From assembly GCA_019750335.1 (NCBI GenBank), contig JAIEOQ010000006.1:558001-622000 (forward strand): DNA of 64,000 bases. The letters are read 5' to 3'. Under the pieces are notes generated by a model, which was not told the origin of the DNA, made no database searches, and worked only from the letters and a program-made list of their open reading frames with translations. Shown one piece after another: positions 42,517 through 51,288 of this stretch (the stretch's first letter is position 1; the number at the start of each line of letters is the position of its first letter). Origin of the DNA: Candidatus Obscuribacterales bacterium. GTDB taxonomy: Bacteria; Cyanobacteriota; Vampirovibrionia; Obscuribacterales; Obscuribacteraceae. Position numbers and translations under genes: made by a program.

Positions 42517-43070
42517 TCCGTTATTAAACCGCTTTTCTTTAGTATTTCTTCGATGGTGCCTATCGGAAGATACATTCGATTGTCCGTCTGCGTGCACTTA
42601 ATAAAGCCGTACTTTAAATAAAAGCCTGTCGGGTCTATATTCTCGGATTTTAGTACATCGATGATTAGCCCGAAACTGGCTACATTCTGTGCGGCCGCAT
42701 GTGTTCTTAGCATGGCGTCGATTAGTAAAATTTCGCCAACTCGCAGTTTTTTATTGCGTTGAAATTTTTGTGCGGTGGCAAGGCGACCAAGTAAAGTTGC
42801 TGGCACAGCGCCATATTTGCCGATTTTTTTCTTAAGCAATTCGGGTAAATCATCGGCTGCGAGCTTGGTGGCGCTCAGAGTGTAATAACCTGCGATATCG
42901 CCAGGTTCTTCCTTGTAAGTGAGCACAAAAGTCAAAGATAAGTTAGGTGTTTCCTTGCGGGCTTTCTGTTGTAAAAAAACGTCTAATTGTTCGACACCAC
43001 AGCTAAACTTCTCACGGTTATGCCGTCTGCTGTCTAGTACTTCGGTGGGAATGAATGTAATTTCTTGCAA
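42513..43070 (-). CDS. TacT-like GNAT acetyltransferase toxin
   Basis: 185 residues of the GNAT family, of the type paired with DUF1778 antitoxins. Known members acetylate aminoacyl-tRNA and stop translation. Family features are FSCGVEQLDVFLQQKARKET, GYYTLSATKLAADDLP, VPATLLGRLA and FYLKYGF with the tyrosine used in catalysis. The acetyl-CoA loop, normally R/Q-x-x-G-x-G/A, reads KKLRVGE here, with the first Gly replaced, so activity may be altered. The start lies directly after the antitoxin stop, as expected for a co-translated pair. Confidence 0.82.
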   Translation of the reverse strand: MQEITFIPTEVLDSRRHNREKFSCGVEQLDVFLQQKARKETPNLSLTFVLTYKEEPGDIAGYYTLSATKLAADDLPELLKKKIGKYGAVPATLLGRLATAQKFQRNKKLRVGEILLIDAMLRTHAAAQNVASFGLIIDVLKSENIDPTGFYLKYGFIKCTQTDNRMYLPIGTIEEILKKSGLITD

Positions 43071-43364
43071 TTAAAACTTAAATGCCTTCTTGTAACGCTC
43101 AGCAGCTTTTATTGCTGCGTCTGTCGGTTTAGGAGGATTGAGCACGGCTTTTACAAAAGCAATTCTGTCAGCCAGAGCCATGTCTATGAACTCATGTTCG
43201 CGGATTTGTCGTTCGGCGGCTTCATCCAGCACATTCTTAGCCCACCCGCTGAAAGTTTCACCGCGTAATGCAGCTGCGCGAGTGTATTTATCTTTAAGTG
43301 CGGCGGGAACGCGCATTGCGAGGCGTTCTATCGCTTCTTTGCTCATCTTTTTCTTAACTGACAT
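43071..43364 (-). CDS. TacA-like DUF1778 antitoxin
   Basis: 97 residues. The N-terminal half matches a ribbon-helix-helix DNA-binding unit (KEAIERLAMRVPAALKDKYT, then an RGETFSGWAKNVLDEAAER helix). The C-terminal half is the flexible toxin-binding part (VLNPPKPTDAAIKAAERYKK). This is the standard antitoxin of the GNAT toxin pair and should repress its own promoter. AGGTG lies about 7 bases before the ATG; a TACAAT on the minus strand (43398-43403) could be the -10. Confidence 0.82.
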   Translation of the reverse strand: MSVKKKMSKEAIERLAMRVPAALKDKYTRAAALRGETFSGWAKNVLDEAAERQIREHEFIDMALADRIAFVKAVLNPPKPTDAAIKAAERYKKAFKF

Positions 43365-43397
43365 TTTGTTTCACCTGCTATACGCTAGGATCTACCC

Positions 43398-43403
43398 ATT
43401 GTA
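43398..43403 (-). promoter_or_regulatory. Candidate -10 of the toxin-antitoxin operon
   Basis: TACAAT on the minus strand, 34 bases before the antitoxin ATG, with no good -35. The 30 bases between include the imperfect palindrome TAG-GAT-CTA, a possible operator for the antitoxin. Pattern-based prediction only. Confidence 0.35.
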
Positions 43404-43570
43404 CACCAAAATGACGCCTCTTGATAATATGGCTTTGCTGGATTGTAAACCCGCTGACGTTTCTAAGCTGCAGTTCATTTAGATTCGTATAATCCTGCTC
43501 ATTTTTGTTAATGAGTTGTCCATTTGCTCTTTACAAGCTGTAAAATTGACCTGGCAACTGAGGTAAAAGC

Positions 43571-44239
43571 TTGTTTACTGGCATAGTCGAAGAAGTAGGA
43601 AAGATTGCCGCTCTTGTTGATTCAGCTGACGGGCGTCGTCTGAAGATACAAGCAAAAAAGGTAACAACCGAACTTAGTTTAGGTGAATCAGTGGCGGTTT
43701 CCGGCGCCTGTTTAACCGTTGTTGAACAAGGGGCGGATTGGTTTAGCACGGATGCAAGTTTTGAAACTTTGCGCAAAACCAAGCTTGGTAGTTTGAAAGT
43801 CGGTTCTAAAGTCAATTTGGAAAGAGCGCTCAAGCTTTCGGATCGGATGGGCGGACACATAGTCAGCGGTCATGTGGACGGTTTAGGTCATTTGGCTTCG
43901 ATTAAAAGCGAAGGCTTTTCCAAAATAATGGAATTCAAAGCAGATGCTGCTCTAGCGCCATATTTTATTGAAAAAGGCTCGGTGACCATTGATGGGATCA
44001 GTCTTACTGTAGTTGGTTTGAGCGATGTGCAGGCTTCTGCCCTCTCTTTTAGTGTGGCGATTATTCCTCACACTCTGGCTGAAACAACTTTAAGCGAAAT
44101 CAAGGTCGGGGATCAGGTGAATCTTGAGGCCGATCTAATCGGCAAGTATGTAGCCCGTTGGTTAGGCGCTGGTGGTGAGCGGAAGATTAACAAAGAAGGT
44201 TTGTCCATGTCTCTCTTGTCCGAACAAGGCTACACTTAA
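43571..44239 (+). CDS. ribE: Riboflavin synthase alpha chain
   Basis: Catalyses dismutation of two lumazines to riboflavin, the last step of the pathway. 222 residues with two lumazine-binding beta-barrel halves. The protein must start at TTG 43571, because it begins MFTGIVEEVGKI, the invariant family start; GAGG lies 7 bases upstream. The second half carries HIVSGHVDGLG and GSVTIDGISLTV. The stop overlaps the ribBA ATG by 1 base (TAATG). I see no FMN riboswitch in the 206 bases before it. Confidence 0.94.
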   Translation: MFTGIVEEVGKIAALVDSADGRRLKIQAKKVTTELSLGESVAVSGACLTVVEQGADWFSTDASFETLRKTKLGSLKVGSKVNLERALKLSDRMGGHIVSGHVDGLGHLASIKSEGFSKIMEFKADAALAPYFIEKGSVTIDGISLTVVGLSDVQASALSFSVAIIPHTLAETTLSEIKVGDQVNLEADLIGKYVARWLGAGGERKINKEGLSMSLLSEQGYT

Positions 44240-45546
44240 TGAAGGCTAAAACGGAGTCTCAGCAAATGTTTGACGTATCCAATCGTGCTGCTCAAGTTCA
44301 AGAATCTGTTGCCGACGAGGTCGTTTTTGATTCGATTGAATCGGCTTTAGCGGATATCCGTCAAGGCAAATTTGTAGTGGTTTCGGACGACGAAGGTCGC
44401 GAGAATGAAGGCGATTTGATTTGCGCCGCCGAGCTAATCAACCCGGATATGATCAACTTCATGATTTCGGAAGCGCGTGGCTGGGTATGTTTGGCTTTGA
44501 ATAAAGAACGGGCTTTGCAGCTCAGATTGCCGCTGATGGTAGATGTGAACACTGAATCTCAAGGAACCGCTTTTACGGTTACGATCGATGCTGATACTAA
44601 ATTTGGTGTCACTACCGGAATCAGCGCCTATGATCGAGCGAAAACAATTCAAGTTGCTGTTGATGATCATACGATTCCTTCAGATTTAAGACGTCCCGGA
44701 CATATTTCGCCTCTTGTCGCTAAAGACGGCGGAGTTCTTGAACGGGCCGGACATACGGAAGCGGCAGTGGATCTGGCTCGTTTGGCCGGATTGAAAGCGG
44801 CCGGTGTGATTTGTGAAATTATCAATGCTGATGGCACAATGTCGCGTGTTTCTGATTTAAAAGAGTTTGCACGCAAGCATGGTTTGAAATTCATCAGTAT
44901 TGCCCAGCTAATTGCTTACCGGCTTAAGCGTGAGCGTTTTGTCGTGCGTGAGGCCGAGGCGGAGTTACCGTCGGCTTACGGTACTTTCAAGCTATTCGGT
45001 TATCGCAATACACTCAATGGGCAAGAGCATATCGCTGTAGTAAAAGGTGATTTGACCGAGAAAAAGAATGTACTGATTCGTGTGCACAGCGAATGTTTAA
45101 CCGGCGATGTTTTTGCCAGCTTGCGCTGTGATTGCGGACCGCAGCTTGAAGCAGCCATGGCAATGATTGCCCAAGAAGATTGCGGCGTGCTCGTTTATCT
45201 ACGTCAGGAAGGTCGGGGCATCGGTCTGGTCAATAAAATAAAGGCTTATCAATTGCAAGATGGCGGACAAGATACAGTTCAGGCTAATGAATCTCTTGGC
45301 TTTAAGCCCGACTTGCGTGATTATGGTGTCGGTGCGCAAATACTTGCTGACTTAGGTCTGACTTCGGTGCGCATTATCACTAACAATCCGCGCAAAATTG
45401 TCGGACTGGAAGGATACGGGCTTGAAGTTTCAGATCGAGTGGCTATGCCGCCGGCTTGCACAAGCCATAATTTGAACTATTTGTTCACTAAAAAAGAAAA
45501 ACTTGGTCATTGGATTGAAGGGTTGAAAGGCTCGAATAAGGAGTAG
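44239..45546 (+). CDS. ribBA: Bifunctional DHBP synthase / GTP cyclohydrolase II
   Basis: Makes both riboflavin precursors: 3,4-dihydroxy-2-butanone 4-phosphate from ribulose-5-phosphate (N-terminal half) and the pyrimidine from GTP (C-terminal half). 435 residues. The first domain (about 25-230) has the acidic [16 protein letters not shown] site and RPGHISPL. The second (about 235-430) has the zinc ligands in [31 protein letters not shown] and the GTP-binding [12 protein letters not shown]. About 25 extra residues come before the first domain. The order ribE-ribBA-ribH fits an operon; ribD is not present. Confidence 0.94.
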   Translation: MKAKTESQQMFDVSNRAAQVQESVADEVVFDSIESALADIRQGKFVVVSDDEGRENEGDLICAAELINPDMINFMISEARGWVCLALNKERALQLRLPLMVDVNTESQGTAFTVTIDADTKFGVTTGISAYDRAKTIQVAVDDHTIPSDLRRPGHISPLVAKDGGVLERAGHTEAAVDLARLAGLKAAGVICEIINADGTMSRVSDLKEFARKHGLKFISIAQLIAYRLKRERFVVREAEAELPSAYGTFKLFGYRNTLNGQEHIAVVKGDLTEKKNVLIRVHSECLTGDVFASLRCDCGPQLEAAMAMIAQEDCGVLVYLRQEGRGIGLVNKIKAYQLQDGGQDTVQANESLGFKPDLRDYGVGAQILADLGLTSVRIITNNPRKIVGLEGYGLEVSDRVAMPPACTSHNLNYLFTKKEKLGHWIEGLKGSNKE

Positions 45547-45548
45547 TT

Positions 45549-46055
45549 ATGCCGAAGGTTATTGAAGGAGATTTGATTGGCTCCGGGTTGTCGGTGGGTA
45601 TTGTCGTCAGCCGTTTCAACGAGTTCATCACTTCCAAGCTTTTGGGGGGATGTGTTGATACTTTGCGCCGTCATGGCGTTGATGAGAATGACATTGAAAT
45701 TATGTGGTGCCCTGGCGCATACGAATTGCCTTTTGTCGCGCAAAAAGCAGTACAAAGCTCCAAATATGATGCGGTTGTTTGTTTGGGGGCGGTGATCCGC
45801 GGTTCCACTTCGCATTATGATCTTGTCGTCAATGAGTGTGCCAAAGGTATCGCTGGCGTGGGAATGGCAAGCGGCGTACCGACAATATTCGGGGTCGTGA
45901 CCACCGAAACTATTGAGCAAGCGGTAGAAAGAGCCGGGACAAAGGCAGGTAACAAAGGTGTTGACGCGGCTATGGCAGCCATTGAAATGGCTAATCTAGT
46001 TCGCTCTTTGGCCTCTTCCGGTAAAAAAGCCGGTGCGACTGCCCAATCTCGCTAA
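45549..46055 (+). CDS. ribH: 6,7-dimethyl-8-ribityllumazine synthase
   Basis: Joins the pyrimidine and butanone phosphate to form lumazine, the substrate of RibE; family members assemble as pentamers or capsids. 168 residues with [28 protein letters not shown], and the catalytic-His region [17 protein letters not shown], where many homologues have G-E/D-T-x-H. The start is 2 bases after the ribBA stop, with AAGGAG overlapping that stop. A strong terminator follows. Confidence 0.94.
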   Translation: MPKVIEGDLIGSGLSVGIVVSRFNEFITSKLLGGCVDTLRRHGVDENDIEIMWCPGAYELPFVAQKAVQSSKYDAVVCLGAVIRGSTSHYDLVVNECAKGIAGVGMASGVPTIFGVVTTETIEQAVERAGTKAGNKGVDAAMAAIEMANLVRSLASSGKKAGATAQSR

Positions 46056-46365
46056 ACAATCGATGATACTAAATGTGGTGCTTGCTGCATCACTCTGGCC
46101 GGCGCAGGGAAATTCCTAGCCGGCCATTTTTTTTTGCGAAAAAGCCGATGATCGGCTAATTTCAGGAAGAAAAGAGCAGCCCTAAGTTCTTGCTAATTAA
46201 TCTGCTGGCAACTTGATTCGGAGCAGCCTATCTATTAATGTAAAGGCATGTGAATATACAGCGCGTATGGAACCGTGCTTGATTGAGATGAGGTTCCAAC
46301 CGTGTGGGTCTTGGGCTATTTATCCGGGTAATCGTTGGTTCTGGCTTATTATCAAGGGGTATAAG
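46056..46365. other. Region between ribH and the GT20 gene
   Basis: 310 bases containing the ribH terminator and then leader sequence of the GT20 gene. The frame of the GT20 gene is open back to 46213, but the added residues do not look like family sequence, so it is treated as untranslated. A clear promoter could not be picked by eye. Confidence 0.4.
46096..46135 (+). terminator. Rho-independent terminator after the riboflavin operon
   Basis: A perfect 8-bp GC-rich stem TGGCCGGC (46096-46103) / GCCGGCCA (46119-46126) followed directly by nine T (46127-46135). It is the clearest terminator in the window and closes the ribE-ribBA-ribH unit. Confidence 0.88.
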
Positions 46366-47787
46366 ATGTTTAGCGCCATGCAGCAGCCGCACTTGCTTTC
46401 ACCCGTCAGCCCTGAAGAGCTGGGGCAGTTGCAAGTACACTTGCCAGCCTTGAAAATCTTTTCTTTTAGAGGTCCGGGACAAACCGGCGGTGTCGCCTCA
46501 AATCTTGCGCCCTTGACCAAACAGCTTGGTACAAAAGTGCAATGGATTGCTCTTTCCGGCGTACCAAGTACTGAAGAAAAACCGATTGCTGGTTTTAGTT
46601 TTCATCGACCGGATTTAGCTGATGACTTGGTAGCTAAGAACGCCAAAGCTGTTTACAACTATTTATGGCCTTTATTTCACGGTCTGACCGATCGTGCTCA
46701 TTTTGATGTTGAAGAATGGAAAAACTTTCGTCAGCTGAGCGTAGCTTTAGCGCATCAATCGCAAAAGGTAGCTTCTAATAGCTTTCCGACTTTAGTTTGG
46801 CTGCACGATTTTGAAATGGCGCTCTTGGCACCGATGCTATCAATTGATGCCGGAGTTATTTTGGCTCATTTTTGGCATATTCCCTGGCCTAAACCGGAGA
46901 TTATTGTTCAATCGCCGATTGGTGCTGAGCTGACCGAAGCGCTTCTGAGCAACAAACTGCTTGGATTCCATACAAATGAATATGCCGATAATTTTCTGCT
47001 TACAGTGAAAGAGCTTATTCCGCAAGCCGTAGTCGATCTAAACAAGCGCACGGTTGCTTTCCGCGGACAGAGCGTAAATGTAGTGGTGATGCCCTTGGGT
47101 CTTGATACTACTTATTGGCAGAGATTAGCTCGCCTAACACGGGCTCGAGCGGAGGCCATACCGGTTACTTTGCGTCTGGCTCAGCAAGTTGTGCTTGGTG
47201 TGGACAGGCTTGATTACACTAAAGGAGTTTTGGAAAAGCTAAACGGTCTTGAGCTATTTCTCGAACAAAACCCTGATTTTCACAGACGACTACATTATGT
47301 TCAGCTTGCACAATCGCCGCCGGCTGAGTGCAAAGAGTTGGCTGATTATGCCGAAGCCGTACGTAATAAAGCCAGAGCAATAAACAGTCGTTTTCGTAAA
47401 GATTCCTGGGAACCGATTCTCTGGATGGAAGGTCAGTTTGAACATCAAGAGCTGGCAGCTTGGTATCAAGCGGCTGATGTGCTTGCAGTTACCCCTGTTC
47501 GTGACGGACTTAACCTGATTGCCAAAGAATATGTTGCTTGTCGCCAAGACGAGCAAGGCGTACTTCTTTTGAGTGAAACGGCCGGTTGCGCTGCCGAGCT
47601 TGTCAGCGGCGCACAGTTGGTAGATCCGCTAAAGCCGGAATCTATCGCCTCGGGCTTGGCTCAATCACTAGTCATGGCTGTTGAAGAAAAAAGAAGACGG
47701 ATGGTTTCCATGCGTCATGTCGTCGCTTGGAATCGTTTGCATGATTGGGCTTGCGGTTTCTTGCGTCAGGCTATTGCTGCTGAATAA
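46366..47787 (+). CDS. GT20 glycosyltransferase, trehalose-6-phosphate synthase-like
   Basis: A cytosolic retaining enzyme that joins a nucleotide-activated glucose to glucose-6-phosphate (OtsA) or, in relatives, to glycerol-3-phosphate. 473 residues from ATG 46366, with AAGGGG 6 bases upstream. The start of the fold (FSFRGPGQTGGVASNLAPL), LVWLHDFEMALL, HFWHIPWPKPE, GVDRLDYTKG and PVRDGLNLIAKEYVACR are GT20 hallmarks. Several residues differ from the E. coli OtsA consensus (GGV for GGL, HDFEM for HDYHL, HIPWP for HIPFP). No OtsB phosphatase is next to it, so the product is not proven; glucosylglycerol-phosphate synthase is an alternative. It is probably linked to osmotic protection. Confidence 0.8.
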   Translation: MFSAMQQPHLLSPVSPEELGQLQVHLPALKIFSFRGPGQTGGVASNLAPLTKQLGTKVQWIALSGVPSTEEKPIAGFSFHRPDLADDLVAKNAKAVYNYLWPLFHGLTDRAHFDVEEWKNFRQLSVALAHQSQKVASNSFPTLVWLHDFEMALLAPMLSIDAGVILAHFWHIPWPKPEIIVQSPIGAELTEALLSNKLLGFHTNEYADNFLLTVKELIPQAVVDLNKRTVAFRGQSVNVVVMPLGLDTTYWQRLARLTRARAEAIPVTLRLAQQVVLGVDRLDYTKGVLEKLNGLELFLEQNPDFHRRLHYVQLAQSPPAECKELADYAEAVRNKARAINSRFRKDSWEPILWMEGQFEHQELAAWYQAADVLAVTPVRDGLNLIAKEYVACRQDEQGVLLLSETAGCAAELVSGAQLVDPLKPESIASGLAQSLVMAVEEKRRRMVSMRHVVAWNRLHDWACGFLRQAIAAE

Positions 47788-47863
47788 TCTGACTATTCAA
47801 GCTCGATGGTTTAAACTGGGAATGTGTTCGTGTTGGTATGTTTTCATACAAAGGCGGTACGTT

Positions 47864-48508
47864 TTGAGAAACCTGGTTGTCTTGTGCAGTCTGCTATCTT
47901 TGGCACTACCAGCGGTGGCGCAAGATAATTCTGCGCCGGCTGTACCGTTAACTACCGGAGTACATAAAGTCGAGTTGACTTTGGAAGTATTGCGCGATGT
48001 TGGCCTTGACTTGAAGCATTTGGTTACTGCTGCCGGACGTCTACATGATGAAGTCTCCATTCAACCGGTCACTTTGCAAACTGAACCTGAAGTTGTCGGC
48101 ATGGGGACGATCATCTACATTCCGATCGGCACCACTCCTGTTGGTCCACCGGCTCCGCCGCGTAAAGATCGGCTGGATATGGCCATGAGCCAATTGACGC
48201 CGCAAATCAACATAATGAAAAAGAACGTCGATGATTTTGTTTCAGGCAAAGATCAGCTTGATTTACCCGATGATGTTTTGGCAGAGTTGCAGCCGATGAC
48301 CAGTGAATGGGTGACGTTGGTTAATGATGTTTATGCTCAATTGCAAAAAGTGCTGCCGCTAGTTCAAGGTCCAACTTACGATAATGCAGCTATAGCAGCC
48401 CAAGCAATTGCCATTCAGCAAGATGCGCAGAAGCTGGAAACTTTGCGCCACAAAATTTATAAAATCATTCGCAAAGAAGGCAGCCGGGCAGCCGGACATG
48501 GAAAATGA
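47864..48508 (+). CDS. Secreted hypothetical protein
   Basis: 214 residues from TTG 47864, chosen because a clean signal peptide begins there (MRNLVVLCSLLSLALPAVAQ, cleavage AVA-QD) and AAGGCGG lies just upstream. The frame is open further upstream within the GT20 gene, but that would place residues before the signal. The mature part is helical, with a Pro-rich break (IPIGTTPVGPPAPPRKDRLD) near 82-101. No family is recognised. The 3' end overlaps the next gene by 11 bases. Confidence 0.65.
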   Translation: MRNLVVLCSLLSLALPAVAQDNSAPAVPLTTGVHKVELTLEVLRDVGLDLKHLVTAAGRLHDEVSIQPVTLQTEPEVVGMGTIIYIPIGTTPVGPPAPPRKDRLDMAMSQLTPQINIMKKNVDDFVSGKDQLDLPDDVLAELQPMTSEWVTLVNDVYAQLQKVLPLVQGPTYDNAAIAAQAIAIQQDAQKLETLRHKIYKIIRKEGSRAAGHGK

Positions 48509-49625
48509 CCAGCCCGAAGTTAGTCTAGCTCTGGAAGCAGCTCGCGAGCGAGCTGTGCATGGTGATGTTGAGCGGGCGGCTGTATTTTTTGAAAAAGCAA
48601 TTTCACAAGTAGATACAGCTGCTTCTCAAGATTTGCTTGTTGCCGTTCTAGCCGAAGCAATAGAATATTTCGCCAATGAACGTTTGGACGGCAAGCTTAT
48701 ACCCCTGACGCAACGTTTCATCGAGTTGGTTCAACCGCTATGGCAAGCAAAAGATATTCGTTATCTTCCTTATTTGGATCATCTTTGTCGGGCATACTAC
48801 AGGCAGAAAGATTACGACACCATGGAGAAGCATCTGCTCCGCTCTTTGGAGTTTTTGCTGGTTAAGTCCGGTGAGAAAACAGCGGAATACGCCAACCGTT
48901 TAGAATACGCTGCCAGCTTGCTCAGCGAAGCCGGACGGCATGTACTGGCGGCAAAATATAAAGCTAAATCCAGAGAGATCAGACGAGAGTTGTCTAAAGC
49001 TTTGGAAATACAAAGCTTGCCTCGTCCGACAAAATCCATTCCGGAAGAGCGCAAGATTTATTTGGGTTTGATTTTGACTTATTCAGGTATGGTGCCTTCG
49101 CCCCAATTTCAAGAACATTTACGCATATCAAAACAGTTGGGGCTGCCGGTCGGGGAAGTTTTAGTCAGCGCCGGTATGCTTACGGAAGAGCAGCTCTTTT
49201 ATTCTCTGCAATTGCAAGCCATGGCTCGTGCCGACCAGATTTCATTGCAGCAAGCTGCTGACATATTTAAGCTTCTTTGTCGTGAAAACATCTCCTGGGA
49301 AGAAAGTTTGGCTCGCTTTGGCGTTGGTGATATCCAAGTCGAAGATAAGAACCGGCTGGGCAGAATATTGGAGTCTGCCGGGTTTATCACTGATTCGGAG
49401 CTGAAAGAAGCGATTGCCGCATCAGCTGCCGCTCATATCCCACTTGGTCGACATTTTGTCGTGACGCGCATGGTGGCACCGACAATCGTTGCTATGGCCA
49501 TAGAGTTACAGCAGTTGATCATTAATGGTCAAATTTCACGCGAGCAAGCCATTGCAAAACTCAGTCATGCTGCTTCAGGCATGACCTTGATGGAATCCAT
49601 ACCGCCGGCCGGAGCTGACGATTAA
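48498..49625 (+). CDS. TPR plus MshEN-like repeat protein
   Basis: 375 residues from ATG 48498 (MENDQPEVSLALEAARERAV). The first ~160 residues are TPR-like helical pairs. The second part has repeats with the pattern L-G-x-x-L-x-x-(A/S)-G-(M/F)-(L/I)-T-x-x-(Q/E)-L: LPVGEVLVSAGMLTEEQL at about 216-233 and LGRILESAGFITDSELKEAI near 286-305. This resembles the MshEN/GspE N-terminal motif of type II secretion and type IV pilus ATPases, which in MshE binds c-di-GMP. No ATPase domain is present. It converges with a shorter protein of the same repeat type. Confidence 0.6.
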   Translation: MENDQPEVSLALEAARERAVHGDVERAAVFFEKAISQVDTAASQDLLVAVLAEAIEYFANERLDGKLIPLTQRFIELVQPLWQAKDIRYLPYLDHLCRAYYRQKDYDTMEKHLLRSLEFLLVKSGEKTAEYANRLEYAASLLSEAGRHVLAAKYKAKSREIRRELSKALEIQSLPRPTKSIPEERKIYLGLILTYSGMVPSPQFQEHLRISKQLGLPVGEVLVSAGMLTEEQLFYSLQLQAMARADQISLQQAADIFKLLCRENISWEESLARFGVGDIQVEDKNRLGRILESAGFITDSELKEAIAASAAAHIPLGRHFVVTRMVAPTIVAMAIELQQLIINGQISREQAIAKLSHAASGMTLMESIPPAGADD

Positions 49626-50143
49626 AGTAGCTTCCCGGCTGCTGCCAGAGCTTGGGCTCGAGTAATTGTGCCGGATCGCTTTTGATTTTGTATTTCAAGC
49701 ACTGCCGAAAGCAGAGTCGGTGTGAGGTGGCGTAAATGAATCAAAGCATGTCCAAGTAAAACTGCTTGATCGAGGGCGGCGTTAAGCGCTTGTTCAATCA
49801 TCGCTGGTGAAACCAGACCGGATTGCCAAAGCAATAATCCTAAAATCAAACTTTCTTCGCTTTTTGCATTCAGCTCTTCAAGGAATGAGTCGGGATCGAG
49901 ACTGAGCTTTGGCAGGCGTAGGAGAGCTTCGTCTAAGCTGAAAATGCGGTCGGCGATAAAAGAATAAAGCAGAGAGATATTGCGTAACTCGTTTTTGCTC
50001 AGGTAGCCTTCGGAGACAAGTAGTTTCCCCTCGGGTACGCCGATTGCCTGACAAACATCGCGCAACCGACTGATCTCGCTGGCATCGATTACGCCTGATT
50101 TGACGAGAAATGCTTCAAAGCTGAGTAACTCGCTGCTTACCAT
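49622..50143 (-). CDS. MshEN-like repeat protein at the end of the nuo operon
   Basis: 173 residues. Three repeats carry the L-x-x-x-G-x-(I/L/V) pattern ([40 protein letters not shown] and [20 protein letters not shown]), followed by a [15 protein letters not shown] end that parallels QISREQAIAKLSHAA in the opposing gene. The start overlaps the nuoK stop by 7 bases, so it is transcribed with complex I. The stop overlaps the opposing gene's stop in the palindrome TTAA. The function is unknown; the MshEN relation is by eye. Confidence 0.6.
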   Translation of the reverse strand: MVSSELLSFEAFLVKSGVIDASEISRLRDVCQAIGVPEGKLLVSEGYLSKNELRNISLLYSFIADRIFSLDEALLRLPKLSLDPDSFLEELNAKSEESLILGLLLWQSGLVSPAMIEQALNAALDQAVLLGHALIHLRHLTPTLLSAVLEIQNQKRSGTITRAQALAAAGKLL

Positions 50144-50688
50144 TTAAGCAGGTTGAACTTTTCCATATCTACAGTTTGCGCGTTTCTGTATATAGCCAGA
50201 ACGATGGCTAAGCCGACAGCTGCTTCGGCAGCAGCTACGGTCAAAATAAAGATGGCGAATATTTGACCGCGTACGAAGCCGGGATCGACATAACGAGAAA
50301 AGGCAACCAGATTGATATTTACTGCATTGAGCATCAGTTCGATGGACATCAAAACACGCACTGCGTTACGTGAAGTCGTCATGCCATATACACCGATGGT
50401 GAAAAGCAGAGCGGAAAGTGTGAGATAACGAATGAGCGGCTCTTGTCCCCAACTTAAAGCAATGAAGGCACCCAAAGAGCCGGTGATCATTACTGCCGGT
50501 AAACCGGCGCCCATCAAATAAGCCAGAGCGCCGAGAACAAGAATCAATGCCGTACAACAAAGATTGTAATCGGAATGTATATTCATGCCGGCAAACAAAG
50601 GCGTCAGATAACCGCACATGTAAGCGCAGACCAAGAAAGAGATTACGGCGACGTAGGCAACAACGACGCTGCTAGACTTTGACCACAT
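50137..50688 (-). CDS. nuoK: NADH-quinone oxidoreductase subunit K with N-terminal extension
   Basis: A membrane subunit of complex I that takes part in proton pumping. The recognised NuoK sequence is the C-terminal ~100 residues ([59 protein letters not shown]). The reading frame has about 80 more residues with two or three hydrophobic helices at the front, giving 183 residues instead of about 100. The full-length ATG overlaps nuoJ by 17 bases, which supports it; an internal ATG at 50490 would give a 117-residue protein but leave a ~180-base gap, unlike the rest of the operon. The key Glu in MSIELMLN is present. Confidence 0.88.
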   Translation of the reverse strand: MWSKSSSVVVAYVAVISFLVCAYMCGYLTPLFAGMNIHSDYNLCCTALILVLGALAYLMGAGLPAVMITGSLGAFIALSWGQEPLIRYLTLSALLFTIGVYGMTTSRNAVRVLMSIELMLNAVNINLVAFSRYVDPGFVRGQIFAIFILTVAAAEAAVGLAIVLAIYRNAQTVDMEKFNLLKW

Positions 50689-51286
50689 GTTCGTTCCTCT
50701 CGCTTATTTCTTTTGTCTCTTCTTCAATCTCATCAATATCAGCTTTGCTATTGAAATGATCGTGCTTAGCCAGCATTACGGCTCCGACCAAAGCAATTAA
50801 AAGCAAGATCGAAGCAAATTCAAAAGGTAAGGCGTAATGAGTAAGCAGGCTGTATCCAATTATGGTTATGTTATCCGGGCTGAGCGCTTCGCTGTTGTTG
50901 CCCCAACCTTCGGACAAAATAGCCATATAGAGAGCGATGAAAAGTAAAGTTCCGACTAAGGCCGCCGGTGCTTTCTGTGCCGGAATACTCGGGCTCTTAT
51001 CTTCTTCCATGCGTGGATTAGTCAACATCAAGGCGATGACGACGACAAGAGTGATACCAACGGCATAAATCATTAGCTGAGCCATAGCTAAAAATTGGGC
51101 TTGCAGCAGTAAGAAGAGAGCGGAAATACCGCCGAATACACCAATTAAAAGAAAGCCGGCGCGAATGATGTTTCGATCAAGCAAAACACCGAAGGCGAAG
51201 GGCACTGTAATCAACGCCACCAGATAAAAAAGCCATGTCTCCATATGCTTGGAGGCTAGCGTAGCTAATTCGCTTAAGTCTCCCAC
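50672..51286 (-). CDS. nuoJ: NADH-quinone oxidoreductase subunit J
   Basis: A polytopic complex I subunit. 204 residues with about five membrane segments; [20 protein letters not shown] and [20 protein letters not shown] are NuoJ-like and include the pi-bulge helix region. The C-terminus is acidic ([18 protein letters not shown]). It starts 2 bases after nuoI and overlaps nuoK by 17 bases. Confidence 0.88.
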   Translation of the reverse strand: MGDLSELATLASKHMETWLFYLVALITVPFAFGVLLDRNIIRAGFLLIGVFGGISALFLLLQAQFLAMAQLMIYAVGITLVVVIALMLTNPRMEEDKSPSIPAQKAPAALVGTLLFIALYMAILSEGWGNNSEALSPDNITIIGYSLLTHYALPFEFASILLLIALVGAVMLAKHDHFNSKADIDEIEEETKEISERNEHVVKV

Positions 51287-51288
51287 GG

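Noticed and set aside
43365-43570. FMN riboswitch before ribE
   Set aside because: The conserved RFN blocks are not visible, and the gap is shared with the toxin-antitoxin promoter.
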